Positions 43,615 to 51,716 of a stretch of DNA of 64,000 bases are shown piece by piece. Positions within the stretch are counted from its first letter, which is position 1. Every line of letters starts with the position of its first letter. The notes under the pieces were generated by a model. The model saw only the letters and a program-made list of their open reading frames with translations, was not told where the DNA came from and made no database searches. The stretch covers positions 1 through 64,000 of the forward strand of contig JAZNXE010000008.1 in assembly GCA_045593725.1 (NCBI GenBank), in the 5' to 3' direction. Position numbers and translations under genes: made by a program. The stretch is from HGM12713 sp045593725. GTDB taxonomy: Bacteria > Bacillota > Clostridia > Oscillospirales > CAG-272.

Positions 43615-45015
43615 TCAGATATTGAAATATCTCTCGGCATTGTTATAGCATATATCGCTTACTATCTTGCCGAGCGTTTCCTCGTCGTCAGGATATTCTC
43701 CATTGTCAACCCACTCACCTATAAGCTGGCAGAGTATTCTGCGGAAATACTCATGTCGTGTATAGCTCAAGAAGCTACGTGAGTCTGTGAGCATTCCTAC
43801 AAAATTACCAAGCAAGGAAAGGTTTGCAAGGCTTATAAGCTGGTCTCTCATTCCCTGCTTATTGTCGTTGAACCACCAAGCGCTTCCGTGCTGTATCTTT
43901 CCTGCGACCTCTGTTCCCTGAAAAGCGCCAAGAAGAGTATCTATAAACTGGTTGTCCGTGGGGTCAAGGCTGTATATTATGGTTTTGGGAAGAACTCCGT
44001 CTCTGTTGAGCCTGTCCATAAGCAGCGTAAACTTAAAGCAATCGTTGCTGGGGCCTATAACGTCGAATCCCGTGTCAGGTCCAAGCTTCTGGAACATTAC
44101 AGAGTTAGGGTTTCTTATGCAGTTATAATGTAGCTGCATTACCCATCCGTGCTTTTTGTATTCCTCTGCGCAGAATATAAGCAATTCGGTCTTAAAGGCT
44201 TCGGTTTCGGCGTCACTCGCCACGCCTCCGTCAAGCACCTTACACATTACCGCATCAAGGTCTATATCCTCGTCTGCATTATAAACTATTCTATCAAGTC
44301 CGTGGTCACTGGCTTTACATCCGTGGGCATCAAAGAAGTCAACTCTTGCCGCGAGCGCCTTCTTAAGACTGTCAACACTGTTGATATCAAATCCCGCAAC
44401 CTCAGAGAGTGCTTTTATGTATTCCTTCCAGCCCTTCTTATCTATGTTGATAGACTTATCGGGTCGGAATGAGGGAGCGACAATTGTATCTATACTGCTG
44501 TCCTCTGCGATAAGCTTATGATACTCAAGAGTATCCACAGGGTCGTCAGTTGTGCCTATAAATTTCACGTTGCTCTGCTTGATTATATCCCGTACTCCAA
44601 GGTCACCCTTCTTAAGTCTTTCCTCGCAAAGCTTCCATACCTCATCGGCGGTCTTCTCGTTAAGAACTCCCTCGTATCCGAAGTAATTCTTAAGCTCAAG
44701 GTGACACCAATGGTACATAGGATTTCCAATAGCCTTGGGGAGTGTCTGCGCGAATTTTACAAACTTTTCATAATCGGACGCGCCGCCAGTAATATAATAC
44801 TCATCTACACCGTTGGAACGCATAAGTCTCCATTTGTAGTGATCTCCAGCCAACCACACCTCGGTTATGTTTGAAAAATGAGTATTCTCATATATCTGCT
44901 TTGGCGGAACGTGGCAGTGGTAATCGATTATGGGCATATCCTTAGCGTACCCGAAGTAAAGCTTCCTTGCAACCTCTGTGCTTAAAAGAAAATTGTCGTT
45001 TAAAAATCCTGACAT
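43615..45015 (-). CDS. uxaC: Glucuronate isomerase
   Basis: Isomerises D-glucuronate to D-fructuronate (also galacturonate to tagaturonate). 466 aa; N-terminal IIDYHCHVPP holds the metal-binding HCH, and GTTDDPVDTLEYH is typical. It is the first gene of the operon, so with only uxuA, not uxaA/B, downstream the substrate is glucuronate. I choose the ATG at 45015; the earlier ATG at 45030 overlaps the GGAGG ribosome site. Confidence 0.95.
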   Translation of the reverse strand: MSGFLNDNFLLSTEVARKLYFGYAKDMPIIDYHCHVPPKQIYENTHFSNITEVWLAGDHYKWRLMRSNGVDEYYITGGASDYEKFVKFAQTLPKAIGNPMYHWCHLELKNYFGYEGVLNEKTADEVWKLCEERLKKGDLGVRDIIKQSNVKFIGTTDDPVDTLEYHKLIAEDSSIDTIVAPSFRPDKSINIDKKGWKEYIKALSEVAGFDINSVDSLKKALAARVDFFDAHGCKASDHGLDRIVYNADEDIDLDAVMCKVLDGGVASDAETEAFKTELLIFCAEEYKKHGWVMQLHYNCIRNPNSVMFQKLGPDTGFDVIGPSNDCFKFTLLMDRLNRDGVLPKTIIYSLDPTDNQFIDTLLGAFQGTEVAGKIQHGSAWWFNDNKQGMRDQLISLANLSLLGNFVGMLTDSRSFLSYTRHEYFRRILCQLIGEWVDNGEYPDDEETLGKIVSDICYNNAERYFNI

Positions 45016-45049
45016 TATCTTATCCTCCATTTAGGTTCTTTCTTTATTT

Positions 45050-45078
45050 ATTATATCACATCTTATATCTGTTTTCAA
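45050..45078 (-). promoter_or_regulatory. Promoter of the glucuronate operon
   Basis: Minus strand: TTGAAA, 17-base spacer, TATAAT, about 35 bases before uxaC. No clear operator was recognised; no GntR/LacI regulator gene is adjacent. Confidence 0.85.
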
Positions 45079-45147
45079 GTCCCTTCGCAACAATTGAACA
45101 AATTAACAAATTCACGATAAAAATGTAAAGTTCTCTTGTTTTTTCAT

Positions 45148-45192
45148 AAAAAAACAGACAAAAGCAGAGGATTTTTTCCTCTGCTTCTGTCT
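45148..45192 (-). terminator. Terminator of the heat-shock operon (after prmA)
   Basis: AGACAAAAGCAGAGGA pairs with TCCTCTGCTTCTGTCT (one mismatch), a 5-base loop, then TTTTTT on the minus strand. The stem begins at the prmA stop codon. Confidence 0.92.
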
Positions 45193-46145
45193 TATTTTTT
45201 AGCAATCGCAAGGGCGCACCAGCCGTTTTCATCAATACGCTCAAGAATTTTAAAGCCGTGCTCCTCAAAGGCGGTTATTACTTCCTCGCTGCGCTCTACT
45301 ATAATACCCGATGCAAGTATTACGGATTTTTCGTCCATAAGCGCTCCCACGTCGGGCATCATTCTTATTATAATATCGGCAACGATATTGGCGCAGATAA
45401 CGTCATAAGCCCCGCCGCTTCTGTCAACCTGCTTAAGAAGGTCGGATACCGAGCAGGTCACGTTTGTCAGTCCGCTGTCCTTGATATTCTCGTTAGCTAC
45501 CTTTACGGCAACAGGGTCTATGTCATAAGCCTTGCACTCCTTAGCGCCAAGCCTTGAAGCACATATCGCAAGAATTCCGCTTCCGCATCCAACGTCGGCG
45601 ACCCTCATACCGCTTTTTATGTACTTTTCAAGAAGCCTGATAACCAATCTTGTGGTTTCGTGAGTTCCCGTACCAAAAGCCATTCCCGGGTCCATTCGCA
45701 CTATAAGCTCACCCTCTCGCGCTTCATACCTTTCCCAAGCGGGAACGATAACTATCCGCTCACCTATTTTTATAGGCTTATAATATGCCTTCCACGAATT
45801 TGCCCAATCCTCCTCATTTACTCCGCTGACACTTATTCTTGCGTCAATCGAGAGCCGATTGAAGCGCTCACGAAGAAAGGAAAGTGTATCCGCTACCCCT
45901 CCGTCCTTTGGAAGATATACGGATACCGACGCGATAGTCTTATCCGCGTTAAGTATAGCCTCGTCTATAAGGTCACCGTAGCAGGTTTTAAGGTCGATAT
46001 CGCTGTAATCCTCTATCTGAAGATAATTTGATACCATATTCATAACGGCGACGGTATCGTCAAGGCTCTCAAGAGGGACTGTAACCTTTATCTGTGTCCA
46101 TTCACTCTCTGTGCCCCAATCTTCACAGGTGTAATCCTTATCCAT
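45192..46145 (-). CDS. prmA: Ribosomal protein L11 methyltransferase
   Basis: Trimethylates ribosomal protein L11 using AdoMet. The N-terminal substrate-binding region (about 1-120) is followed by the Rossmann methyltransferase, with GMAFGTGTHETTRL and AdoMet motif I VADVGCGSGILA. 317 aa. I choose the ATG at 46145; a TTG at 46160 lies inside the SD region. It follows dnaJ at once, a common Bacillota arrangement. Confidence 0.94.
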   Translation of the reverse strand: MDKDYTCEDWGTESEWTQIKVTVPLESLDDTVAVMNMVSNYLQIEDYSDIDLKTCYGDLIDEAILNADKTIASVSVYLPKDGGVADTLSFLRERFNRLSIDARISVSGVNEEDWANSWKAYYKPIKIGERIVIVPAWERYEAREGELIVRMDPGMAFGTGTHETTRLVIRLLEKYIKSGMRVADVGCGSGILAICASRLGAKECKAYDIDPVAVKVANENIKDSGLTNVTCSVSDLLKQVDRSGGAYDVICANIVADIIIRMMPDVGALMDEKSVILASGIIVERSEEVITAFEEHGFKILERIDENGWCALAIAKK

Positions 46146-46160
46146 TTTCTTAAACCTCAA

Positions 46161-47309
46161 TTATTTCTTGTCAAAAATTCTTTTAAAGAATCCGTGCTTC
46201 TTGGCATAATTGCTTTCCTTACAGCTTTCGGCAAAGGCGCGCATGTGCTCCTTCTGCTTTTCGTTGAGTCCCTTGGGAATTTCTACGACAGCAGTAAATA
46301 TAAGGTCACCCCGTCTGTTAGAGTTATTTACATAGGGGATACCCTTTTGACGCAAGGAAAAAGAGGTTCCCGACTGAGTTCCCTCGGGTATGGTATATTT
46401 TTGCGTTCCCTCAAGAGTAGGTATTTCTATCTCCGCGCCAAGTGTGGCTTCGGCAACCGTAATCGGAATATCGCAATATATATTGTATCCGCCCTGCTCA
46501 CGCACAAAAATATTGTGCCGCTTAACATTGACCGTGATTACAAGGTCACCCGCAGGTCCGCCGTTTCGTCCGTCACATCCCTGTCCTCGAAGCGCTATGC
46601 GCTCTCCGTCGTTTATTCCCGCGGGAATATTTACAGAAAGCTTCTTATTAATCTTGACGTATCCCGTTCCGCGGCAATTTGTACAAGGTTCTTTAACTAT
46701 CTTTCCGCGGCCTCGACAAGCGTCACAGGTGGTTGTGGACTGAAAAGCCATACCTGCTATTCTCTGAGTAACCGTCCTCTGTCCCGTTCCGTGACACGCC
46801 ATACAAGTATCAACAGAGCTTCCCTTTGCCGCTCCAGAGCCTTCACAGTCTGAGCATTTTTGCACTCGGCTGAAGGAAATATCCTTTTTTACTCCAAACG
46901 CTGCCTCTTCAAAGGTGATAGTGACTCTTGCGCCAACATCCTCACCTCTCATGGGAGCGTTTCTGTTTTGTCTTGACGAGCCTCCGAAGCCACCTCCGAA
47001 GAAGCTTCCAAAGATATCTCCAATATCTCCGAAATCGCCAAATCCTCCAAAGCCGCCGCCGTAACCGCCTCCCGCGGTCTGGTCAAACGCCGCATGACCG
47101 AACTGGTCATACTTCGCCTTCTTGTCAGCGTCGGAAAGAACCGCGTACGCTTCGTTGACCTCCTTGAATTTAGCCTCAGCCTCGCTGTTTCCGGGATTCA
47201 TATCGGGGTGATATTTCTTTGCCATAGAGCGATAAGCCTTTTTTATTTCCGCTTCGCTTGCGCCCTTTGAGAGTCCCAAGACTTCATAATAATCTCGTTT
47301 GTCTGCCAT
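46161..47309 (-). CDS. dnaJ: Chaperone DnaJ
   Basis: Hsp40 co-chaperone of DnaK, 382 aa. The J domain (about 1-70) has the HPD motif in KKYHPDMNP, then a Gly-rich linker (GGGYGGGFGGFGDFGD). Four zinc motifs follow (CSDCEGSG, CMACHGTG, CDACRGRG, CTNCRGTG) and then the C-terminal substrate domain. I choose the ATG at 47309 (AGAGG upstream), since the longer frame runs through the intergenic hairpin. Confidence 0.96.
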   Translation of the reverse strand: MADKRDYYEVLGLSKGASEAEIKKAYRSMAKKYHPDMNPGNSEAEAKFKEVNEAYAVLSDADKKAKYDQFGHAAFDQTAGGGYGGGFGGFGDFGDIGDIFGSFFGGGFGGSSRQNRNAPMRGEDVGARVTITFEEAAFGVKKDISFSRVQKCSDCEGSGAAKGSSVDTCMACHGTGQRTVTQRIAGMAFQSTTTCDACRGRGKIVKEPCTNCRGTGYVKINKKLSVNIPAGINDGERIALRGQGCDGRNGGPAGDLVITVNVKRHNIFVREQGGYNIYCDIPITVAEATLGAEIEIPTLEGTQKYTIPEGTQSGTSFSLRQKGIPYVNNSNRRGDLIFTAVVEIPKGLNEKQKEHMRAFAESCKESNYAKKHGFFKRIFDKK

Positions 47310-47349
47310 ATTTTCCTCTATCTTGAGTTGTGTTAGTAAAACGACTTTT

Positions 47350-47378
47350 GCGGGAAACGGCATTTTGCCGTTTCCCGC
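47350..47378 (-). other. Intercistronic hairpin between dnaK and dnaJ
   Basis: GCGGGAAACGGCA-TTT-TGCCGTTTCCCGC is a perfect 13-bp stem. The following minus-strand tail has only scattered T's, so it may stabilise the dnaK mRNA or partly stop transcription rather than end the operon. Confidence 0.7.
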
Positions 47379-47394
47379 CTATCTTCAGTTAAGA

Positions 47395-49233
47395 TCAGCC
47401 GTTAGTCTTATCCTCGTAATCTGCGTTATAATAGGTTCCGTCACCGCCATTTGCGCCATCCTGACCTGCGGTCGCGTTAGGGTCAAAGCCCTGCGCGCCG
47501 CCCTGCTGAGCGTAAAGCTTTTCGGAAAGGGCGTAGAATGCCTTCTCAAGAGCCTCGGTCTTTGCCTTGATATCCTCAGTGTTGCCGCCCGAAATAGCCG
47601 TCTTAAGCTCCTCAAGAGCAGCCTTTACAGGCTCCTTATCAGCGTCAGCAACCTTGTCACCTACCTCGCCCAGAGTCTTTTCGGACTGGAATACAAGGGA
47701 TTCTGCCTTGTTCTTAGTATCAACGGCATCCTTCTGCTTCTTATCCTCCTCGGCAAATCTCTCGGCGTCCTTGATAGCCTTGTCGATATCTGCCTGTGAC
47801 ATATTGGTAGAGGAAGTGATGGTAATGTGCTGCTCCTTGCCTGTGCCAAGGTCCTTCGCTGTTACGTTTACGATACCGTTAGCGTCGATATCAAAGGTGA
47901 CCTCGATCTGAGGAACTCCTCTGGGAGCAGCGGGAATACCGTCAAGGTTAAATCTACCCAGAGTAGTATTATAAGCAGCCATCTCGCGCTCACCCTGAAG
48001 AACGTGTATCTCAACAGAGGTCTGTCCGTCAGCCGCTGTGGAATATACCTGACTCTTCTTTACGGGAATCGTGGTATTTCTGTCTATTATCTTATTGAAT
48101 ACGCCGCCAAGAGTTTCGATACCCAGAGAAAGGGGTGTTACGTCCAGAAGGAGAAGGTCCTTTACGTCGCCGCCAAGAACTCCGCCCTGTATTGCCGCAC
48201 CAAGCGCTACGCACTCATCAGGGTTAATTCCCTTGAAGGGTTCCTTGCCGAGGAACTTTTTAACCGCATCCTGAACCGCGGGAATTCTTGTAGAACCGCC
48301 CACGAGAAGTATCTTATCTACCTGAGAAGCCGAGAGTCCAGCATCGGAAAGAACCTGTCTTGTGGGAGCCATAGTAGCTTCTACAAGGTCTGCTGTTATC
48401 TTATCAAACTCAGCTCTGGTAAGAGTTGCGTCAAAGTGGAGAGGACCTGCCGCGGTAGCTGTGATAAAGGGAAGATTGATGTTAGTGCTGGACATACCCG
48501 AAAGCTCGATCTTTGCCTTCTCTGCCGCTTCCTTAAGTCTTTGCATTACCATTTTGTCGTTGCGAAGGTCAACGCCATTCTCAGCCTTGAACCTATCAGC
48601 CATCCAGTTGATGATTCTGTCGTCAAAGTCGTCACCGCCAAGACGGTTGTTACCCGCGGTTGCGAGAACCTCGAATACTCCGTCGGATATTTCAAGGAGA
48701 GATACGTCAAAGGTACCTCCGCCAAGGTCAAATACCATTATCTTCTGGTCGTTTTCCTTATCGATTCCATAAGCGAGAGCGGCTGCCGTAGGCTCGTTGA
48801 TTATACGAAGAACCTCAAGTCCCGCGATCTTACCCGCGTCCTTGGTTGCCTGTCTTTGCGCGTCGGAGAAGTATGCGGGAACGGTAATAACAGCCTGAGA
48901 TACGCTTGTTCCAAGATATGCCTCCGCGTCAGCCTTAAGCTTCTGGAGTATCATCGCGGATATCTCCTGAGGAGTGTATGCCTTACCGTCGATGGTCGTC
49001 TTAAAGGACGTACCCATTTCACGCTTTATACTGATAACCGTTCTGTCGGGGTTTGTAATAGCCTGACGCTTAGCCACCTGACCTACCATTCTCTCGCCCG
49101 TCTTTGAAAACGCAAGTACGGAGGGAGTTGTTCTCGCTCCTTCGGGATTGGGGATAACGATGGGCTCACCGCCCTCAAATACTGCTACACAAGAGTTTGT
49201 TGTTCCTAAATCTATACCTATAATTTTTCCCAT
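47395..49233 (-). CDS. dnaK: Chaperone DnaK (Hsp70)
   Basis: ATP-dependent Hsp70 chaperone of 612 aa. The ATPase domain (about 1-360) begins IIGIDLGTTNSCVAVFEGG and includes VFDLGGGTFDVSLL and VGGSTRIPAVQ. The linker DLLLLDVTPLSLGIE precedes the substrate domain, and the lid and disordered tail end in DYEDKTNG. It is transcribed after grpE under CIRCE control. Confidence 0.97.
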   Translation of the reverse strand: MGKIIGIDLGTTNSCVAVFEGGEPIVIPNPEGARTTPSVLAFSKTGERMVGQVAKRQAITNPDRTVISIKREMGTSFKTTIDGKAYTPQEISAMILQKLKADAEAYLGTSVSQAVITVPAYFSDAQRQATKDAGKIAGLEVLRIINEPTAAALAYGIDKENDQKIMVFDLGGGTFDVSLLEISDGVFEVLATAGNNRLGGDDFDDRIINWMADRFKAENGVDLRNDKMVMQRLKEAAEKAKIELSGMSSTNINLPFITATAAGPLHFDATLTRAEFDKITADLVEATMAPTRQVLSDAGLSASQVDKILLVGGSTRIPAVQDAVKKFLGKEPFKGINPDECVALGAAIQGGVLGGDVKDLLLLDVTPLSLGIETLGGVFNKIIDRNTTIPVKKSQVYSTAADGQTSVEIHVLQGEREMAAYNTTLGRFNLDGIPAAPRGVPQIEVTFDIDANGIVNVTAKDLGTGKEQHITITSSTNMSQADIDKAIKDAERFAEEDKKQKDAVDTKNKAESLVFQSEKTLGEVGDKVADADKEPVKAALEELKTAISGGNTEDIKAKTEALEKAFYALSEKLYAQQGGAQGFDPNATAGQDGANGGDGTYYNADYEDKTNG

Positions 49234-49269
49234 AATAATTTTCCTCCTTGGGTTTATTTTTAATATTTT

Positions 49270-49878
49270 TTAGTTTGCTACTTTTACCATAGAATAGCGA
49301 AGGACTTTATCTCCTTTCGCGTATCCCTTCATAAAGACCTCAACTACTTGATTTTCACCTACGGTGTCATCCTCGACGTGCATTACAGCGTTGTGTACGT
49401 TGGGGTCAAATTCTTTTCCGAGAGCTTCTATTTCGTAAACTCCCATCTTGTTCATTGTTTCTATAAAGCTTTTCAATGTAAGCTCAAGTCCCTTTGCCAT
49501 GGGGGATTCTGCATCCTCGGGGCTGAACTGCGCTGCTCTCTCCAAATTGTCAAGTATAGGCAATATCTGTGTCAGCGCGTCGCAATACGCCTCGGAAAAC
49601 ACTCCCTCACGCTCCTTGACGCTTCTCTTTCGGAAGTTATCATATTCGGCGTAAAGCCTCATATATTTATCCTTCTCCTCGGCAAGCTCGGCGTTAAGCT
49701 TTTCTATCTCAGCCTCTGCTTTTTTTGATTTTTTCTTGTCCTTACAAGAGCTTTTTTCCTCCGCTTCCTTTGCCGTATCGTTTTCTTCGGCTTCGGTGCT
49801 CTCTATTTCCGCTTCATTATCTGTCTGCGCATCAGAGCATTCGCACTCCTCGGCACAGGGATTCTTGTTCTCTTCCAT
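49270..49878 (-). CDS. grpE: Nucleotide exchange factor GrpE
   Basis: Releases ADP from DnaK. 202 aa. A long acidic N-terminal tail (1-45) is followed by a coiled coil (about 50-110) and the beta domain containing FDPNVHNAVMHVED and VEVFMKGYAKGDKVLR. It starts 5 bases after hrcA. Confidence 0.95.
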   Translation of the reverse strand: MEENKNPCAEECECSDAQTDNEAEIESTEAEENDTAKEAEEKSSCKDKKKSKKAEAEIEKLNAELAEEKDKYMRLYAEYDNFRKRSVKEREGVFSEAYCDALTQILPILDNLERAAQFSPEDAESPMAKGLELTLKSFIETMNKMGVYEIEALGKEFDPNVHNAVMHVEDDTVGENQVVEVFMKGYAKGDKVLRYSMVKVAN

Positions 49879-49883
49879 ATCCG

Positions 49884-50957
49884 TCAGTTATCCTCCTCCT
49901 TTTTATTTCCGTCGCCCAATTGGCGCTCCTCATTTATCATCCAAGCTATGCTTCCGCCTATGTCACCAAGGGCTTCAAGCACCTGCTTGTAATTCATTCG
50001 CCTCGGTCCAAGCACTCCTACATATCCGACGGTCCGTCCGTCCTTCTTGATGGGCTTGAACACAAGCGAAGAATTATTCATTACCTTTACCGAGCTTTCC
50101 GAGCCTATAAGCACGTTTATATCGTCGGCAGATGCCGAGGACACCAAGTCGAGTATCTCCTCTTGGCTTTCAAGAGTCCCGAGAAGCTCTCCAAGCTGGT
50201 CAGTGTCGGCATATTCGGGATATTTCAGCAGATGATTGATGCCCGAAAGCTTCATCTCTCCGCCGTCTATCTCGTTCATAACCTCATATACGCATTTCAC
50301 CGCGGGATTTACGAGGAAAGCCCCTTCCCGCATCTCGCTCTCTATCCTCATTATAATAGGTAGAGTTATCATATCCGCGCCCAGTCCGCAAAGCTCACTG
50401 TTGAATATGTCCGCAAGGTTTTTAAGCGCTCCCTCCGGAATAGGCTGAAGGGTCTTTACCTTTTTAGTTTTCACCGCTCCGCCCGAGGTTATCATTACCA
50501 TAGCGAAATTACTTTCGTCCATTGGTATTATCTCAAATTTAGACATTGTGACCGAATTTGAGCGAGGCTTTATAGCAATACCCGTATAGTTGGTCATTGT
50601 TGAAGCAAGACGGGATGCCGTGTCAAGAAGCTGGTCAAGCTCATCCATCTTGGCTCTGAGCAATTGATTTATCTGCACTACCTCGCGAGTGGTCTTTGCG
50701 TAATGCTCCACAAGGGCGTCAACGTAAAATCTGTAACCCGCCTCGCTTGGCACTCTTCCCGCGGAAGTGTGAGGCTGAACAAGATATCCCATCTGCTCAA
50801 GCTCCGCCATCTCGTTTCTTATGGTAGCAGAGGAGCAGGTGAGTAGATTATTCTGCATTATATACTTAGAACCCACAGGCTCTCCGCCCTCTATATGCGC
50901 TTCCACAATAGCTTTAAGTATAAGCTTTTTTCTATCGCTAAGCTCATGGCTGCTCAC
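49884..50957 (-). CDS. hrcA: Heat-inducible transcription repressor HrcA
   Basis: Binds the CIRCE operator and represses the operon; folding by GroEL is needed for its activity in the family. 357 aa from a GTG start at 50957. A winged helix at the N-terminus (SDRKKLILKAIVEAHI, then SSATIRNEMAELEQMGYL) is followed by the GAF-like regulatory part. I prefer the GTG (AAGGGAGGGG 8 bases upstream) over an in-frame ATG at 50999, which lies inside the CIRCE operator, lacks an SD, and would add 14 residues not seen in HrcA. It is the first gene of the operon. Confidence 0.93.
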   Translation of the reverse strand: MSSHELSDRKKLILKAIVEAHIEGGEPVGSKYIMQNNLLTCSSATIRNEMAELEQMGYLVQPHTSAGRVPSEAGYRFYVDALVEHYAKTTREVVQINQLLRAKMDELDQLLDTASRLASTMTNYTGIAIKPRSNSVTMSKFEIIPMDESNFAMVMITSGGAVKTKKVKTLQPIPEGALKNLADIFNSELCGLGADMITLPIIMRIESEMREGAFLVNPAVKCVYEVMNEIDGGEMKLSGINHLLKYPEYADTDQLGELLGTLESQEEILDLVSSASADDINVLIGSESSVKVMNNSSLVFKPIKKDGRTVGYVGVLGPRRMNYKQVLEALGDIGGSIAWMINEERQLGDGNKKEEDN

Positions 50958-50988
50958 GACTATCCCCTCCCTTTTGTTTTTTTGGTTT

Positions 50989-51015
50989 TTAGCACTCATT
51001 TAATGTAAGTGCTAA
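50989..51015 (-). promoter_or_regulatory. CIRCE operator
   Basis: TTAGCACTC-N9-AAGTGCTAA on the plus strand, one mismatch from the canonical TTAGCACTC-N9-GAGTGCTAA. It sits just downstream of the promoter -10, in the 5' untranslated region of hrcA. Site of HrcA repression. Confidence 0.95.
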
Positions 51016-51026
51016 TCACTGTATAA

Positions 51027-51055
51027 AATTTACCACTTTTAAGCCTTTTTGTCAA
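51027..51055 (-). promoter_or_regulatory. Promoter of the hrcA-grpE-dnaK-dnaJ-prmA operon
   Basis: Minus strand: TTGACA, 17-base spacer, TAAATT, 11 bases upstream of the CIRCE. Confidence 0.82.
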
Positions 51056-51138
51056 TAGCTTTCCCAAAGTTTTTTGTTAATTATTTGTGAACAGTGCTAA
51101 TTTTATGCTAAAAAATCAACATTTTATCCCTACATCAC

Positions 51139-51188
51139 AAAAAAGAGTGCCGAAGTTTGTCTAAAGACAAAATTTCGGCACTCTTTTT
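51139..51188 (-). terminator. Terminator of the dlt-like operon
   Basis: AAAAAGAGTGCCGAA...TTCGGCACTCTTTTT, with inner TTTGTCT/AGACAAA pairing. T tracts follow on both strands. Confidence 0.93.
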
Positions 51189-51203
51189 ATCTGTTTGCTA
51201 CTA

Positions 51204-51716
51204 TTATCTTACTCTTCTGTAATTCACCGCGCTTACGCTTCCGCTCTTTACGGTAAACTCAAGCTCCAGGTCACTCTTTTTATAAAGCAGCTTTCCGTTC
51301 TCCTCGGACACGGGCTTTCCGTAGGCGTCACGCACCTCCTGCTCCTGTGAGCCTATGGATATTCCCTTAGGCGTTGAAACCAAATCGCTCCCGAAGGATA
51401 TCTTGTGGATGACCTCTCCGCCCTCCTCCTTAAGGGTATTGACGGTAATATCCCCATAGGTATATTTCATCTGAACGCCTATTCCTCCGCAATCTCCGAG
51501 GTTATCCTCGTATTTGGGTGTCCCAAGCTTATCGAGAACCCCGTCAGCCTTTTTATCCAGCTCTATCTTCACGCCCTTATATACCACGTAAAAGGGGCTT
51601 TCGTTTGTATTTTGCTCATTTCCTTGCTCATCATTACAGGAAGAAAGCGTCATCAATACAGCCATACAGCAAGCAACGGCAAGAATAACGGCGGTAATAC
51701 TTTTAATCTTTTTCAT
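51204..51716 (-). CDS. Small lipoprotein, last gene of the dlt-like operon
   Basis: A 170-aa protein with a signal peptide and lipobox LSSC (about 24-27), then a compact domain with repeated GxxxxxVxxxxGxP units (VLDKLGTPKYE, QEVRDAYGKPVSE), somewhat like SmpA/BamE-fold small lipoproteins. I do not recognise the family. I choose the ATG at 51716; it overlaps the end of the SGNH-like gene by 14 bases, so the two are coupled and the lipoprotein likely works with the acylation system. Confidence 0.8.
   Translation of the reverse strand: MKKIKSITAVILAVACCMAVLMTLSSCNDEQGNEQNTNESPFYVVYKGVKIELDKKADGVLDKLGTPKYEDNLGDCGGIGVQMKYTYGDITVNTLKEEGGEVIHKISFGSDLVSTPKGISIGSQEQEVRDAYGKPVSEENGKLLYKKSDLELEFTVKSGSVSAVNYRRVR

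Noticed and set aside
47827..49107. Long frame (426 codons) opposite dnaK
   Set aside because: Antisense shadow of a strongly codon-biased gene; no ribosome site and no recognisable motif.
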